A stretch of 64,000 bases of DNA from Antilocapra americana (GCA_007570785.1 ML660201.1:36136090-36200089); one strand, 5' to 3'. Numbered from the stretch's first letter, positions 11,236 to 21,062 are shown. Notes: generated from the letters alone by a model not told the origin. Numbers and translations are program-made.

Positions 11236-11712
11236 TCCCAGCAGTCCTTCACCAAGTCACATCCTTTCACTGCAACGGGAATCCTCAGAGAGACAGGATT
11301 GGAGTATGGCTTATTCACTTTTCCACAACCCCAGCACAAGGCTGCCTCGAAGGAGTAGTCCTCAGAGATGTTCTTAACATTGGACCAATGACTGCATCCA
11401 GTTCACGTTGGTTACTGGGTGACTATGGAATATCATCTTCATTTTGGTAATGACAGTATATTCTGGCATCCCCCAGACAAAAAAATCTGATACAATAAAA
11501 GATTTCTCCTTCAAATGCACAGAGGTGAACTTCCATCTAATATTAGAATTGGAAATATCATTTATCATGAAGAAATCCTGAGCAAATATGCATGAATAAG
11601 CTCATATGAAATTTAACAGATATTCGTATTTGTTTTTCAAAGGAGAGAGTCACCCTTCAGATTACCAAAGGGATCTGAACCACCAAGGCAAGGTAAAAAA
11701 TACTATACATCT
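11236..11712. other. Unique non-coding DNA
   Basis: No repeat or gene recognised. It lies between an ancient MIR and a CHR SINE. Confidence 0.4.
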
Positions 11713-11990
11713 GGGGCTTCCCTGGTGGCTCAGTGGTAAAGAATTAACCTGCCAAAGCAGGAAAAACGGGTTCAAACCTTGATAGGAGAGATTCCACATG
11801 CCTCAAAGCATCTAAGCCCCGTGTACCACAACTGCTAAGCCTGTGCCCTTTTGCCTGTGATCCACAAAGACGCTACCACAAAGAGAAGCCCACGCATTGC
11901 AACCGAGAGTATTCACTGTCACCTCCATAACTGGAGAAAAGTTGGCGCAGGAACAAAGACCCAGCACTGCCAGAAATAAATAAATAAAAA
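11713..11990 (+). mobile_element. CHR-family SINE (long form)
   Basis: GGGGCTTCCCTGGTGGCTCA head, GGGTTCAAACCTTGATAGG, GATTCCACATGCCTCAAAGC, CCACAACTGCTAAGCCTGTG, CAACGAGAGTATT-like middle and a CAGAAATAAATAAATAAAAA tail. This is the long, approximately 280-bp cetartiodactyl tRNA-derived SINE (CHR-1-like), distinct from BovA because it lacks the Bov-B-derived body. Confidence 0.85.
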
Positions 11991-12123
11991 TACTTTAAAG
12001 AGAAGAATTCCATACATCTTATTTTAAAAAGAAGTGGAAGGGGCTTTCACAAGGCCACACAACCAACTGGCAAAAAGGGAGCATACGATAGCTGGTGTCA
12101 AGTCCCCCAATCCATGGAATAGC

Positions 12124-12322
12124 TTGTTGCTGTTGTTTCATTGCTCAATCATGTCCAACTCCTTGTGACCCCATGGACAGCAGCACACCAGGCTTCCTTG
12201 TTCTTCACCGGAGTTTGCTCAAATTCATGACCACTGAGTCAGTGATGCCACCCAACCATCTCTTCCTCTGTCAACCCCTTCTCCTCTGGCCCTCAATCTT
12301 TCCAAGCATCAGGAAATGTCTT
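12124..12322 (-). mobile_element. Bov-B LINE 3' fragment, antisense
   Basis: TCATGTCCAACTCCTTGTGA, CTTCACCGGAGTTTGCTCAA, CCCAACCATCTCTTCCTCTG and CAATCTTTCCAAGCATCAGG follow the antisense Bov-B 3' region. Bov-B is an RTE-type LINE that entered ruminants by horizontal transfer. The copy is strongly 5'-truncated. Confidence 0.9.
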
Positions 12323-12689
12323 AGAAATATCATTTCTTCTTTCTGAATATGAATCACTCAACATTTAGTACCATGGCATACTATTAAATAAAATAAAGTC
12401 ATAACAGAAAAAGCATCAGCCTAGTTAAACACAGTTACATAGTTCTAATCTGTGGAATCAGACATTATTATAACTGAAACTTCTTCAAAACCTTTTAAAC
12501 AAGCAATACTGATAAGACGCCTTCCTCTCGTGTTCCTTATTTATTTTACAAAAAAGCATCAGGTTGAAAACAAACTGAAAATGATAGACAGTTTAATGGT
12601 CTGGTATGTGTATAAGTGGGGCAAACACAAGTTGCTAAGAAACATCTGTCATGTTATGACCTATAATAACAAATAGAGGTTTGGTCTTT
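12323..12689. other. Unique non-coding DNA
   Basis: AT-rich, nothing recognised. A plus-strand frame at 12452-12676 has no known motif. Confidence 0.4.
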
Positions 12690-13072
12690 GTCCCAGTTCC
12701 TGACACTAAGCCCTAAAACCCTTGGAATTTCCTAAGTGATAAAAGCTATAAAGATGAAAGGAGTGTTTTGCTATTCATAACCAGCCCCTTTCAACCATAC
12801 CTGAGCTTATGTTAATAAGGCAACTTTTAGTAAGCCTCAATAAAATCCCCAGAGGAGGAGGTAGACAGCTTTCAGTTGGTGAACCAGGATGGAACCAAGT
12901 ACCAGGAAGGTGACAAGCCTCCAAACTCAATAGGGATAGAAGCTCATATTCTTGGGACCTTTCCACACCCTATATATCTCTTGACCTGACTCTTCATTTA
13001 TAAGCTTTAATACATCCGTTTTAGTAAACTAGTAATCTAGTAAGTAAATCTTGTCCCAAGTTCAGTGAGCCA
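12690..13072 (+). mobile_element. Ancient LTR-like element, 5' part
   Basis: GACTCTTCATTTATAAGCTT, ACTAGTAATCTAGTAAGTAA and AGTTCAGTGAGCC correspond to an old mammal-wide LTR-type repeat that I know by sequence but cannot name with certainty. It breaks off at a Bov-B insertion and resumes at 13444, so the element predates Bov-B in this lineage. The left limit is uncertain. Confidence 0.6.
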
Positions 13073-13441
13073 TTCTTGTTGTTGTTCAGTTGCTAAGTCA
13101 CGCCAACTCTTTTCAATTCCATGGACTGCATCACGCCAGGCTTCTCTGTCCTTCGCTATCTCCCGGAGTTTGCTCAAACTCATGTCCATTGAGTCCGTGG
13201 TGCCCTCCAAACCATCTCACCCTCTGTCTTTCCTTTTTCCTCTTGCCTTCAATCTTTCCCAGCATCAGGGTCTTTTCCAATGAGTTAGTTCTTCCCATCA
13301 GATGGCCAAAGTATTGGAGTTTCAGCATCAGTCCTTCCAGTGAATATTCAAGGTTGATTTCCTTTAGGATTGACTGGTTTGATCTCCTTGCTATCCAAGG
13401 GACTCTCAAGAGTCCTACTCAAGACCACAATTCGAAAGCAT
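13073..13441 (-). mobile_element. Bov-B LINE fragment, antisense, nested
   Basis: GTTCAGTTGCTAAGTCACGC through TCCCGGAGTTTGCTCAAACT, CTTTCCCAGCATCAGGGTCT and GTGAATATTCAAGGTTGATT to CACAATTCGAAAGCATCAAA. This is the 3' 370 bp of Bov-B in minus orientation, inserted into the LTR-like element. Confidence 0.93.
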
Positions 13442-13443
13442 CA

Positions 13444-13750
13444 AATAGGAAATGATTAAATCAGAGGAAGGGGTTGTGAGTAGCTCCATCTTGTAGCCAA
13501 GTTGGACAGAAGTTCTGGGTAACCTGGGGGCCCACCATGCAACTGTCATCAGACGGATGTGTGTGTGTGTCTGTGTGTCTATGTATGTGTGTGGTGGAGC
13601 AAGGAGGACCTGGCTTGTGGGACTAAGCGTTGATCCTGTGGCATCTGATGCCATCTCCAAGCAGACTGAATTAAATCATAGGACAGCCAGTTAGTGTTTG
13701 CAGAGAACAGGATAAACTGCTTGGTGGGGAGAAATTCCTAGGTCTGGTGC
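13444..13750 (+). mobile_element. Ancient LTR-like element, 3' part
   Basis: Resumes with GAAGGGGTTGTGAGTAGCTC, then GTAACCTGGGGGCCCACCAT, GCTTGTGGGACTAAGCGTTG, TGTGGCATCTGATGCCATCT and GCTTGGTGGGGAGAAATTCC. The order is colinear with 12690-13072, confirming that one older element was split. Confidence 0.65.
13554..13595. repeat. Imperfect (TG)n tract
   Basis: GTGTGTGTGTGTCTGTGTG-like sequence inside the LTR-like element, with C and A interruptions. Confidence 0.85.
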
Positions 13751-13892
13751 AAAGTTGTGAGATTGTGGCAATAGCAGAGGGGAGAGGAAGAAACAGATTT
13801 CTGTCTTCTCACATCTCGAAGGACCAGTTCTGCCAAGCTTTCACCAGAACAACCAACTCCATCACCTCGAGATTTTTAAACTATGGGCAGCA

Positions 13893-13965
13893 GCAAAGGG
13901 CAGTGGTACATTGCCATGGCTCTGAGAATAAAGGACCAGGGTTCAAATCCAAGCTCTGTGCCAAT
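13893..13965 (+). repeat. MIR SINE 5' fragment, tentative
   Basis: GCAGTGGTACATTGCCATGG, then ACCAGGGTTCAAATCCAAGC and TCTGTGCCA resemble the tRNA-derived 5' part of MIR. It is short and diverged. Confidence 0.5.
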
Positions 13966-14019
13966 GAAATGATTCCTAAAGATAGGAATCCAAGGGAATT
14001 GCCTATGAATGTGCGCTAA

Positions 14020-14137
14020 TGGGCATTTACAAGAATGTTCTTTGCAGTTGATTCCTAAAAACTGGAAAGAACCCAAAGATCTACCAGCAGGAAAGGTCAA
14101 CTGTGACGTATACACATATTAAATGGAAACTGGAGAG
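14020..14137 (+). mobile_element. Old L1 3' UTR, left part
   Basis: AAGAATGTTCTTTGCAGTTG, CTAAAAACTGGAAAGAACCC and TCAACTGTGACGTATACAC follow the eutherian L1M tail. It is interrupted at about 14138 by a Bov-B fragment and resumes beyond it. Confidence 0.65.
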
Positions 14138-14320
14138 CAAGATTGAGGGCAGGAGGAGAAGAGGCAACAGAGGATGAGATGGTTGGACGGCATCACCAAC
14201 TCAATGGACATGAGTTTGAGCAAACTTCGGGAGAAGGCGAAGGACAGGGAAGCCTGGCATGCTTTCGTCCACGGGGTCACAAAGAGTCAGACATGACCAA
14301 GCAATGACAACAACAAAAGA
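14138..14320 (+). mobile_element. Bov-B LINE 3' end, nested
   Basis: GATTGAGGGCAGGAGGAGAA, GGATGAGATGGTTGGACGGC, CATGAGTTTGAGCAAACTTC and CAAAGAGTCAGACATGACCA, ending in an AACAACAAAA tail. This is the extreme 3' 180 bp of Bov-B in sense orientation inside an old L1. Confidence 0.92.
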
Positions 14321-14324
14321 ACAA

Positions 14325-14620
14325 AGTACACCACACAACATGAATGACTCACAGGCACTATATTGAGCAAAAGAAGTCAGACACCAAAGAGGACATCTGT
14401 GTGATTCCATTTGTCTGCAGTTCTAGAACAATCAACTCTTGTCTACAGTGAGTAGAATTACAACAGCAGTTATTTTGGTAGGGGTGAAAAGGAGTGACTG
14501 CTGTGGCTGGGGAGCTGAAAACGGTCTCATCTGGAAGGTGATCACTCAGGTGAAAACACTAACTCACCTATATGAATGTCTCCAGCCATACACTTCAAAT
14601 GTGCTGCACACACATATTAA
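14325..14620 (+). mobile_element. Old L1 3' UTR, right part
   Basis: CACTATATTGAGCAAAAGAA, GTGTGATTCCATTTGTCTGC, GCAGTTCTAGAACAATCAAC and CACTTCAAATGTGCTGCACA correspond to the last part of an L1M-type 3' UTR and are colinear with 14020-14137. Confidence 0.65.
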
Positions 14621-14663
14621 ATACTTAAATTAATATTGTATTTATTTTATATGCTATATATTT

Positions 14664-14846
14664 AGCTCAGATGATAAAGAATCCACCTGCAATGTAGGAG
14701 ACCTGCGTTTGATCCCTGGGCTGGGAAGATTCCCTGGAGGAGGACATGGCAACCCACTCCAGTATTTTTGCCTGCAGAATCCCCACGGACAGAGGAGACT
14801 AGCAGGGTTGCAAAGAGTGGGACACAACTGAGCAACTAAGCACAGT
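14664..14846 (+). mobile_element. BovA2-type SINE
   Basis: AGCTCAGATGATAAAGAATC, TTTGATCCCTGGGCTGGGAA, GGCAACCCACTCCAGTATTT and GCAAAGAGTGGGACACAACT. The first bases of the head are missing. It sits between very AT-rich flanks (14630-14660 and 14850-15000). Confidence 0.92.
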
Positions 14847-15079
14847 GCATTTATAATATACTGTCTATAATGTTAATATTATGATTAGTATTAACTCATG
14901 TTATAAATCGTTTTGCATATAACTATATATTTGCATATAAATACATTAATTCACATATAAATATATAAATTGATGTGCATGTCAACCTATATTTTAACTC
15001 AATTGCAAAACTAACTTTTAATTGTTTAAAGAACAAGACAAAGGAAAAAATCTAGCTATTACTTACTACCTAAGATACT

Positions 15080-15240
15080 GAAAGCGAGATACTTAACTTC
15101 CGGGGCCTCAAATTCCCAGTCTCAAAAATGGAGATACCATTTTAGAGTTCCCTTTCTTATCAAGTGGTGGTAAAACTATGACCAGGGTAAGGATGAGTGA
15201 AATCTTACCATGATGCCTCAGCACACATAGGCTGCTATGA
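15080..15240 (+). repeat. MIR SINE
   Basis: ACTTAACTTCCGGGGCCTCA, CAGTCTCAAAAATGGAGATA, then GATGAGTGAAATC and TCAGCACACATAGGCTGCTA run in MIR order. Diverged. Confidence 0.65.
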
Positions 15241-15243
15241 TTT

Positions 15244-15264
15244 CTATCATCATTATGATGATAG
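15244..15264. repeat. Perfect short inverted repeat
   Basis: Arms CTATCATCAT and ATGATGATAG (10 bp each) flank a single T, so either strand can form a perfect hairpin. It lies at the end of the MIR copy. Confidence 0.9.
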
Positions 15265-15269
15265 ATAAC

Positions 15270-17699
15270 AATTCTTAAAGATATTTCTGCACTTATTTCA
15301 GGTCATTAATATATGGCAGCAGTAAGAACTAGCCACTGAACGTGAGCTATGGTTTTTTAAAACCCCTATCTTTGGGTTCACAACAAAACCAAGCAAAAAC
15401 AGAATAGATGTACTACTGTGATAATTACATGCAACTAGAGACACACCATAAATAAGAAAATGTCACCAGGGCCACTTCCAACCCAGACCTACCAGAGATT
15501 TTGAAATGAGACCAGACTCTTCCAAGTGTAGCTCCTGCCCTAAGCTCAAGGTGTTGCTGCTGAGGAATTGCCAGATACCTTGTTAGCAGTAGGTGCAAAT
15601 GTGAGAAGTCTCACGCTGCTATTCTGCATGTTCTGACAAGACCATGAGGAAACAAGTCCCCAGAGATCAGACTGCCCAGCATGCAGACTGATTAATCACC
15701 AGAGAAAAAAGCCCATGTGGTCTGATGGTGGAGGGCACCATCAACACACAGGGAGAAACATGCAACCAGCAGTAAACAGACTGAGGGGCAAAAGAGAAGG
15801 GCAGGGGTAGGATGGGGGGAATAGCAACCTCAATCTTCCACTGCACATGTTTTCGGAAAACTAGGAGCCTTACCTTCCTGCTCGGTTTGCACTGGGTGGC
15901 TGACTGCTGGGGTTCCCTATATGGCAAGGCCTTTGGACCCGGCTGGAGGCAAAGCTTACAGCTGTAGCTTTAACAATGGGGATGTGCATCTGTTTCTACC
16001 AGAGTTGTTAGCATGTTGTACATGTATTTCCTGTGGAGTATAAAAGCACACCATATAGCATTCACAGAGGCAAAGGGAAACACAAGGAACAGATGTAACC
16101 AACGGGGAAAGGGAGGCTACACAAAATGAAAGTGGCACAGCTACGCGTGTCTGAGAAAATGAGGGCATTCTATCCTTCCACACTGAGAAGAGAAAACCCA
16201 AAAGGAAAACACTCTGGAACAACAGAGGAGTGTTTCTTTGTCCCCCACTTTTTTAACAGACGCCCTAGAGTTCAACCTCCAAAGCCAGTCAAGTTCACTA
16301 TCACCTGAATACAGAGTCATATTCTCACCCAAGTATCAATGCCTATAAGAGGTAAATTAAACAGAAATATGTTATAATGTGTAATAAAATTAGGCAACCA
16401 GGGAATTCATTCAGCCCAATTTAGTTATAAATTTCCCTCAAAGTTAAGCTAAATATAAAAAAAAAAGGCAATTTAGGTACAGGCTTTTAACTCTGTTCTG
16501 AATTACTTTAATCATCTTTTCGGTCTAGTCAGTGCTACAAGCAACTTCACTGTTGAACATTCTCAGCTTATTTGCAGTTTTATTCCCAATCTATTTACTC
16601 ACAAACATCTAAGAACAACAACAACAAAAAACACTCTGGACAAAGTAATTCTACCTTTACAAGGAAAATCTCACATTTAAGGGATTGTATTAACATCTCA
16701 CAGAATGGTTTTAGCAATGCATGAGTCAAGTTATTAATTAGTTCGAAAGTCAAGTCTTACCAGCAAATGGAAACCCTTGAGTGGTAGTGGCTGCAGAGAG
16801 GAATATGGACACAACAGATATGAACACTCTCAAGGTTTTACAAGTTAACTACATAAGGATTAATTCCAAGAAGACTACGAAAACACACTCTCTTCCCCAA
16901 AGAATCCACAGTTCCAGGTGTCTTTGCCCTAGAGTTCAAGGGCCTTCAATACTAAAGTACAAAACATTTGCTCTTGAAAATCCTGAAAGTAATTTCAAAA
17001 GCAGCCATTCTAGGGTTGAATCTCCTTTTGTATTTAACCTTAATTTCTTAAAGTTTTTCAAGGGTTTCACTTTTATGCAAATCATTCCTGGAGGCTTCTT
17101 TGTCATCAGAAGCATTTTTCCTGTTCTGAAGCTCCTCTCTTTTGTTCCTCTTTACTCCAATGAATTCAGACTATCTGCAGGCTTTTGTTTCTCTACAGTA
17201 GTAAAATTCTATTGTGATGCAGCAGCAGACAATTTTAAGCTAAGGTGACAATCATTTCAGAAAATAAAGCAAGCTCGCTTTCATAAACTCCTACCACATG
17301 ACTTAAACATGCTTTCTGTGACAGGAGGAAGGGGAAAACACTGCAGCCTTCACTTCCAGCTCAGAATAAGATGACAAAGGAACTTGGAAATAACAGGTAA
17401 AAGCAGTTGGTGCTTAAAACGTAATACCTAATTTAATTCCTCTTAACAATGTCAATAGAACAATGACTCTCAAAGTATCCTTTAAGAAACAAAGGGGTCT
17501 CAAGATGGCTCCCTGAGGTTCCCAAGTTGCTTTCAGGAGATAACACTGGATGTTTCTCAGAAACTATATGGCTTGGAACATCACAACAGATTGAGTGCAA
17601 AAGCAGTTACGGAAATCTAGCTCTCTTCTATTGAGTCAGACATTAAAGAGATTTGTAAAAATGTAAAGCAGTGAAACTCTTCCTAGTAACATTTCTTGC
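15270..17699. other. Repeat-poor unique region, 2.4 kb
   Basis: I recognise no SINE, LINE or LTR here. The longest plus-strand frame not assigned to a repeat lies inside (16781-17248, 155 codons). Its translation is rich in Lys, Ser, Phe and Asn without a domain I know, and the flanking sequence shows no convincing splice or Kozak context. It may be chance in AT-rich DNA. Two minus-strand frames at 15667-15927 and 15956-16222 are similarly featureless. Confidence 0.45.
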
Positions 17700-17930
17700 T
17701 TTGGAAAATAGTTGCTTTTCATGAAAATATTATGTGAACATGCAATGGTTTTATTGGTGTTATTTTCATGACTTAATAACTTTTAAACAGCTTAATTTAA
17801 AATGTTAATACAGTAAATATCAACAGAAACAGCCCACATCAACAAAAGTTCTTAGGGGTCCTCCTTAATTTTTAAGTCTATAAAGGACTCTGAGTTTAAA
17901 AGGTTTGAGAACTACTACTATTACAAAGCA
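17700..17930 (+). mobile_element. hAT-type DNA transposon remnant
   Basis: AAAAGTTCTTAGGGGTCCTC, CTTAATTTTTAAGTCTATAA, AGGACTCTGAGTTTAAAAGG and the terminal GTTTGAGAACTACT match the 3' end of a mammal-wide non-autonomous hAT family. The AT-rich left part is only tentatively assigned. Confidence 0.55.
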
Positions 17931-17934
17931 GACC

Positions 17935-18060
17935 ACATCCCATGGGCCGAATTTAATCTGCCTACTTTTATAAGTTAAGATGTTACTGACAAACAGCTTC
18001 ATCTGTTTAAACAGTGTATATGAGCCAAATCCAGTCTCTTTTTATAAATGTTTCATAAAT
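17935..18060 (-). mobile_element. hAT-Charlie-type remnant, antisense
   Basis: CATGGGCCGAATTTAATCTG, CCTACTTTTATAAGTTAAGA and ACTGACAAACAGC are the reverse complement of the 3' region of the family also seen at 60.9-61.1 kb. The copy is badly eroded. Confidence 0.5.
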
Positions 18061-18090
18061 GTTCTTAGTGAATTAAATTTTACTAGGACA

Positions 18091-18604
18091 TCAGTTCAGT
18101 TCAGTTGCTCAGTCACGTCCAACTCTTTGCAACCCCATAGACTGCAGTACGCCAGGTTTCCCTGTCCATCTCCAATTCCCGGAGCTTGTTCAAACTCATG
18201 TCCATCGAGACGGTGATGCCATCCAACCATCTCATCCTCTGTCGTCCCCTTCTCCTCCTGCCTTTAATCTTTCCCAGCATCAGGGTCTTTTCCAATGAGT
18301 CAGTTCTTTGCATCAAGTGACCAAAGGATTGGACCTTCAGCTTCAGCATCAGTCCTTCCAATGAATATTCAGGACTGATTTCCTTTAGGATGGGCTGGTG
18401 AAACTGGCACAGCTACACGTGTGCAGTCCAAGGGACTCTCAAGAGTCTTCTCCAACAATACAATTCAAAAGCGTCAATTCTTTTGTGCTCAGCTTTCTTT
18501 ATAGTCCAACTCTCATATCCATACATGACTACTGAAAAAACCATAGCTCTGACTATATGGGCCTTTGTCGGCAAAGTAATGTCTCTGCTTTTTAATATAC
18601 TAGG
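18091..18604 (-). mobile_element. Bov-B LINE fragment, antisense
   Basis: Starts TCAGTTCAGTTCAGTTGCTC (the reversed Bov-B 3' end) and runs through CCAATTCCCGGAGCTTGTTC, AATCTTTCCCAGCATCAGGG and TTCTTTATAGTCCAACTCTC to GTAATGTCTCTGCTTTTTAA. A 24-nt block at 18399-18422 replaces about 12 nt expected from the consensus, and the variant CATATCC at about 18514-18520 differs from CACATCC in the copies at 37.9 and 46.6 kb. Confidence 0.93.
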
Positions 18605-18627
18605 AAATAGTCACACCCATTCACTGA

Positions 18628-18717
18628 GGTATCATCCATGGCTGCTCAGCAGTTGTGCTGAGACAGTATGGCACACAAAGCCTAAAATACTCACTAACTG
18701 ACCCTTTCCAGAAAAAG
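18628..18717 (-). mobile_element. hAT-Charlie-type remnant, antisense
   Basis: GACAGTATGGCACACAAAGC, CTAAAATACTCACTAACTGA and CCCTTTCCAGAAAAAG are the reverse complement of the 5' part of the hAT family at 60.9 kb. It borders an LTR immediately to the right. Confidence 0.7.
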
Positions 18718-18731
18718 ATGATGATGATGAC

Positions 18732-19104
18732 TGTGGAGCACCACCCCAAGGTCACAGGTGTGGAGCCCTGAATCATGGCCATGGGACAAAAATCTCTGGA
18801 ACTGACGAAGCCCCATAACAACTGCTGCTGTGAGCCTCTGGATCTATACCATCCTGTTCCCTGACCCCACATTAGGTAAAATACCCACCCTGTTACCCAC
18901 CCTGGAGCATCCTAACCAATCACCTAATGCCACCCTTCCTGTCTTGAGGCTATAAAAACTGCCGACTGGTTCAAGAAAAGGGTTGGCTTTCCCTTGAGCT
19001 GGCTCGCTGTTCTAACAGCGTCTCCCACTCTAATCAACTGTATTCCTCTCTCATTCTGTCTCATGTCTGGAAATGCTTTGCCAACCCACGCACAGACCGC
19101 AACA
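18732..19104 (+). mobile_element. Probable solo LTR of an endogenous retrovirus
   Basis: A block of about 373 bp begins TGTGGAGCACC and ends ACCGCAACA, giving the 5'-TG...CA-3' ends of retroviral LTRs. It holds a CCAAT-like box (CTAACCAATCACC near 18918), a TATA-like GGCTATAAAAACTG near 18950 and a pyrimidine-rich downstream part, as in U3-R-U5. No retroviral internal region follows. I cannot name the family; an ERV1-like element is my guess. Confidence 0.55.
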
Positions 19105-19149
19105 GTGATGGTGGCAGTGGCTGATCAATCATAACTGCCCATATCCCAT

Positions 19150-19345
19150 GTGGCAGACACTGTGTCACGACCACGTTCCATGGGTCCCATCAATCCTTCC
19201 AGCAAATGCATGAAGGCAGACTTGCCACATTCCCACTAGAGAGATGAAACACTAAAAGATCAAAGTTGAAGGCACTTTCAGATCACAGGACTGTATCACC
19301 AGAACAGGTAGTATTCAAAACCAGGTGTGACTCCAAGATCAACCA
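19150..19345 (-). repeat. MIR SINE, antisense
   Basis: TGGCAGACACTGTGTCACGA, AGAGATGAAACACTAAAAGA, CAGAACAGGTAGTATTCAAA and CAGGTGTGACTCCAAG follow reverse-complement MIR over almost its whole length. Confidence 0.75.
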
Positions 19346-19649
19346 TGAACAAGTAAAACATGAAAACACTAAACAGGCTAGCTTTTCAAAACACTCTCTG
19401 GGGGGGGAATAAAAAGATAACCCATTTTTGTACACTGCCCTACACTAGCAAAAGCCAGGAAAAGGTATTTTTCCATTGAAGAGAGCACAGGATGCCAGTC
19501 ATGCTTCTCACCTAGTCTACACATACAAGGTAGGGGCCCCATGCAATTGTGAAAGGAAAACCAAAAGGAGAATCAGTACTGCTGAGAGAGCTCCCGAACA
19601 GAGAACCAGCAGGTCCTCGAGGAAGCATGATTTACGCACATCTCAGCCT

Positions 19650-20040
19650 AAATGGAAACGCAAACTTTGACCACTTCAGTGTAACACAGGCATCCAGAAT
19701 ATTTGCTCAATGTTCTAGAAACTCCGGATAATTATTGGAACCTTAACCCTAAAATCACTCCTGACAGCCTACGCCTGAAGGACAAATATCCCCTTTCTTG
19801 AGTCAAAGTCCATCATAATCATGGCCGGACAACTAAAACAATGTTGTGGCAATACCTTCATAATGCTTCAACTTTATGATAAAACAGCCTTTGTGACTCT
19901 CTTCTTTATAGTCCAACTCTCATATCCATACATGAGAATACTCTCTTTTTATGTTACCCAAATCTGTGTCTTTGCAATTTCTAAGCGCTGAAATAAAACT
20001 CTTCTCTTGTTTTCAACCATCTACGTCTCTTGGTCAACAC
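19650..20040 (+). mobile_element. Possible LTR fragment with a Bov-B patch
   Basis: The right part (CTGAAATAAAACTCTTCTCT, then GTCTCTTGGTCAACACA) looks like an LTR R/U5 region with an AATAAA signal. The left boundary is unclear. Positions 19902-19935 hold a 34-nt piece identical to Bov-B at 18495-18528 that does not belong to an LTR. Confidence 0.4.
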
Positions 20041-20105
20041 AACCCATCAGTGAGAAAGCCTTATAAAACGAAGGACAGGATCACATTAGAAATGACCGTG
20101 TGATT

Positions 20106-20124
20106 TTTTTTTTTTTTTTTTTTT
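20106..20124. repeat. Poly(T) tract
   Basis: A run of about 19 T residues with no recognisable retroelement 3' end directly attached on either side. Confidence 0.85.
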
Positions 20125-20286
20125 GTATACCAGTTACACCACAACAAAGTTAGGAGAAGGAGGAAGTCATACTGCTGGTGATAATAGGAATCCTTTACCA
20201 TTGCTGGTCTCTGAGGAAAAGTTTTAATATTGGCCTTGAATAACATATTGTTTCTACACATTTGGCAAGTACTACCTACAAGGTTC

Positions 20287-20502
20287 GGCTTCCCAGGTGA
20301 CGCTAGCGGTAAAGAACCCACCTGCTAATGCAGGAGACAGATGTGGGTTTGACCCTTGAATATGGAAGATCACCTGGAGGAGGGCACGTCAAGCAACTCT
20401 AGTATTCTTGGCCTGGGAAATCTTACGCACAGAGGAGTCTGGTGCCCTACAGGTCATAGAGTGGCAAAGAGTTGGACACAACTTAAGCAACTTAGCACAC
20501 AG
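20287..20502 (+). mobile_element. BovA2-type SINE
   Basis: GGCTTCCCAGGTGACGCTAG head, GTGGGTTTGACCCTTGAATA B box, CAACTCTAGTATTCTTGGCC and GTGGCAAAGAGTTGGACACA. Nearly full length; the CAGGTGACGCTAG head variant also occurs in similar form at 52.5 kb. Confidence 0.93.
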
Positions 20503-20755
20503 TTAACAAGGTTAATAAAATTTCCTTCTACTGCTAAAAAAAAAGAAAAAAGAAAAGAGCCATGCGGTTTGAATTTTTTAAATGGCTAAGGACTTAAGGC
20601 GTCCATGTGTAGCCCTCTACAGTAACAACAAAAAATGCTTATCATAACCAGAGAAGCACTAGGGGAGTTTTATGTTCTACAACATGAGTAGAACCATGTA
20701 ATGAGGCTTGTCCACCAAAAACCCTCCAAGTATTATTTTAAAACCTCTGTGTCTG

Positions 20756-21062
20756 AGCTTCCCTGGTGGTTCAGTGGTTAGAATCCACCTTGCAATGCAA
20801 GGGACACCAGTTCGATCCCTGGTCCTGGAAGACCCCACAGGCAGCAGAGCGACTAAGCCTGTGCACCACAACTACTTAGCCTGCGCTCTAGAGTCTGAGA
20901 GCTCGAGTAGTCAGAACTACTGAAGCTCACATGTCCTAGAGCCATGCTCTAGCAGAAGGCACCGCAGTAAGCCCGATCACCACAACTAGAGAGGAGCCCC
21001 AAATAATAGAGTAAGTCTGCACACTGCAACCAAAACCCAGCACCGTCAAAATGAATAAATGT
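20756..21062 (+). mobile_element. CHR-family SINE (long form)
   Basis: GAGCTTCCCTGGTGGTTCAG head, CAGTTCGATCCCTGGTCCTG B box, GCAGAGCGACTAAGCCTGTG, GCACCACAACTACTTAGCCT, CCACAACTAGAGAGGAGCCC and an ATGAATAAATG tail. Full-length long form with no Bov-B-derived part. Confidence 0.87.

Noticed and set aside
18732..19104. Complete endogenous retrovirus
   Set aside because: Only a single LTR-like block is visible. No gag, pol or env motif follows on either side, so a solo LTR is the most I can support.
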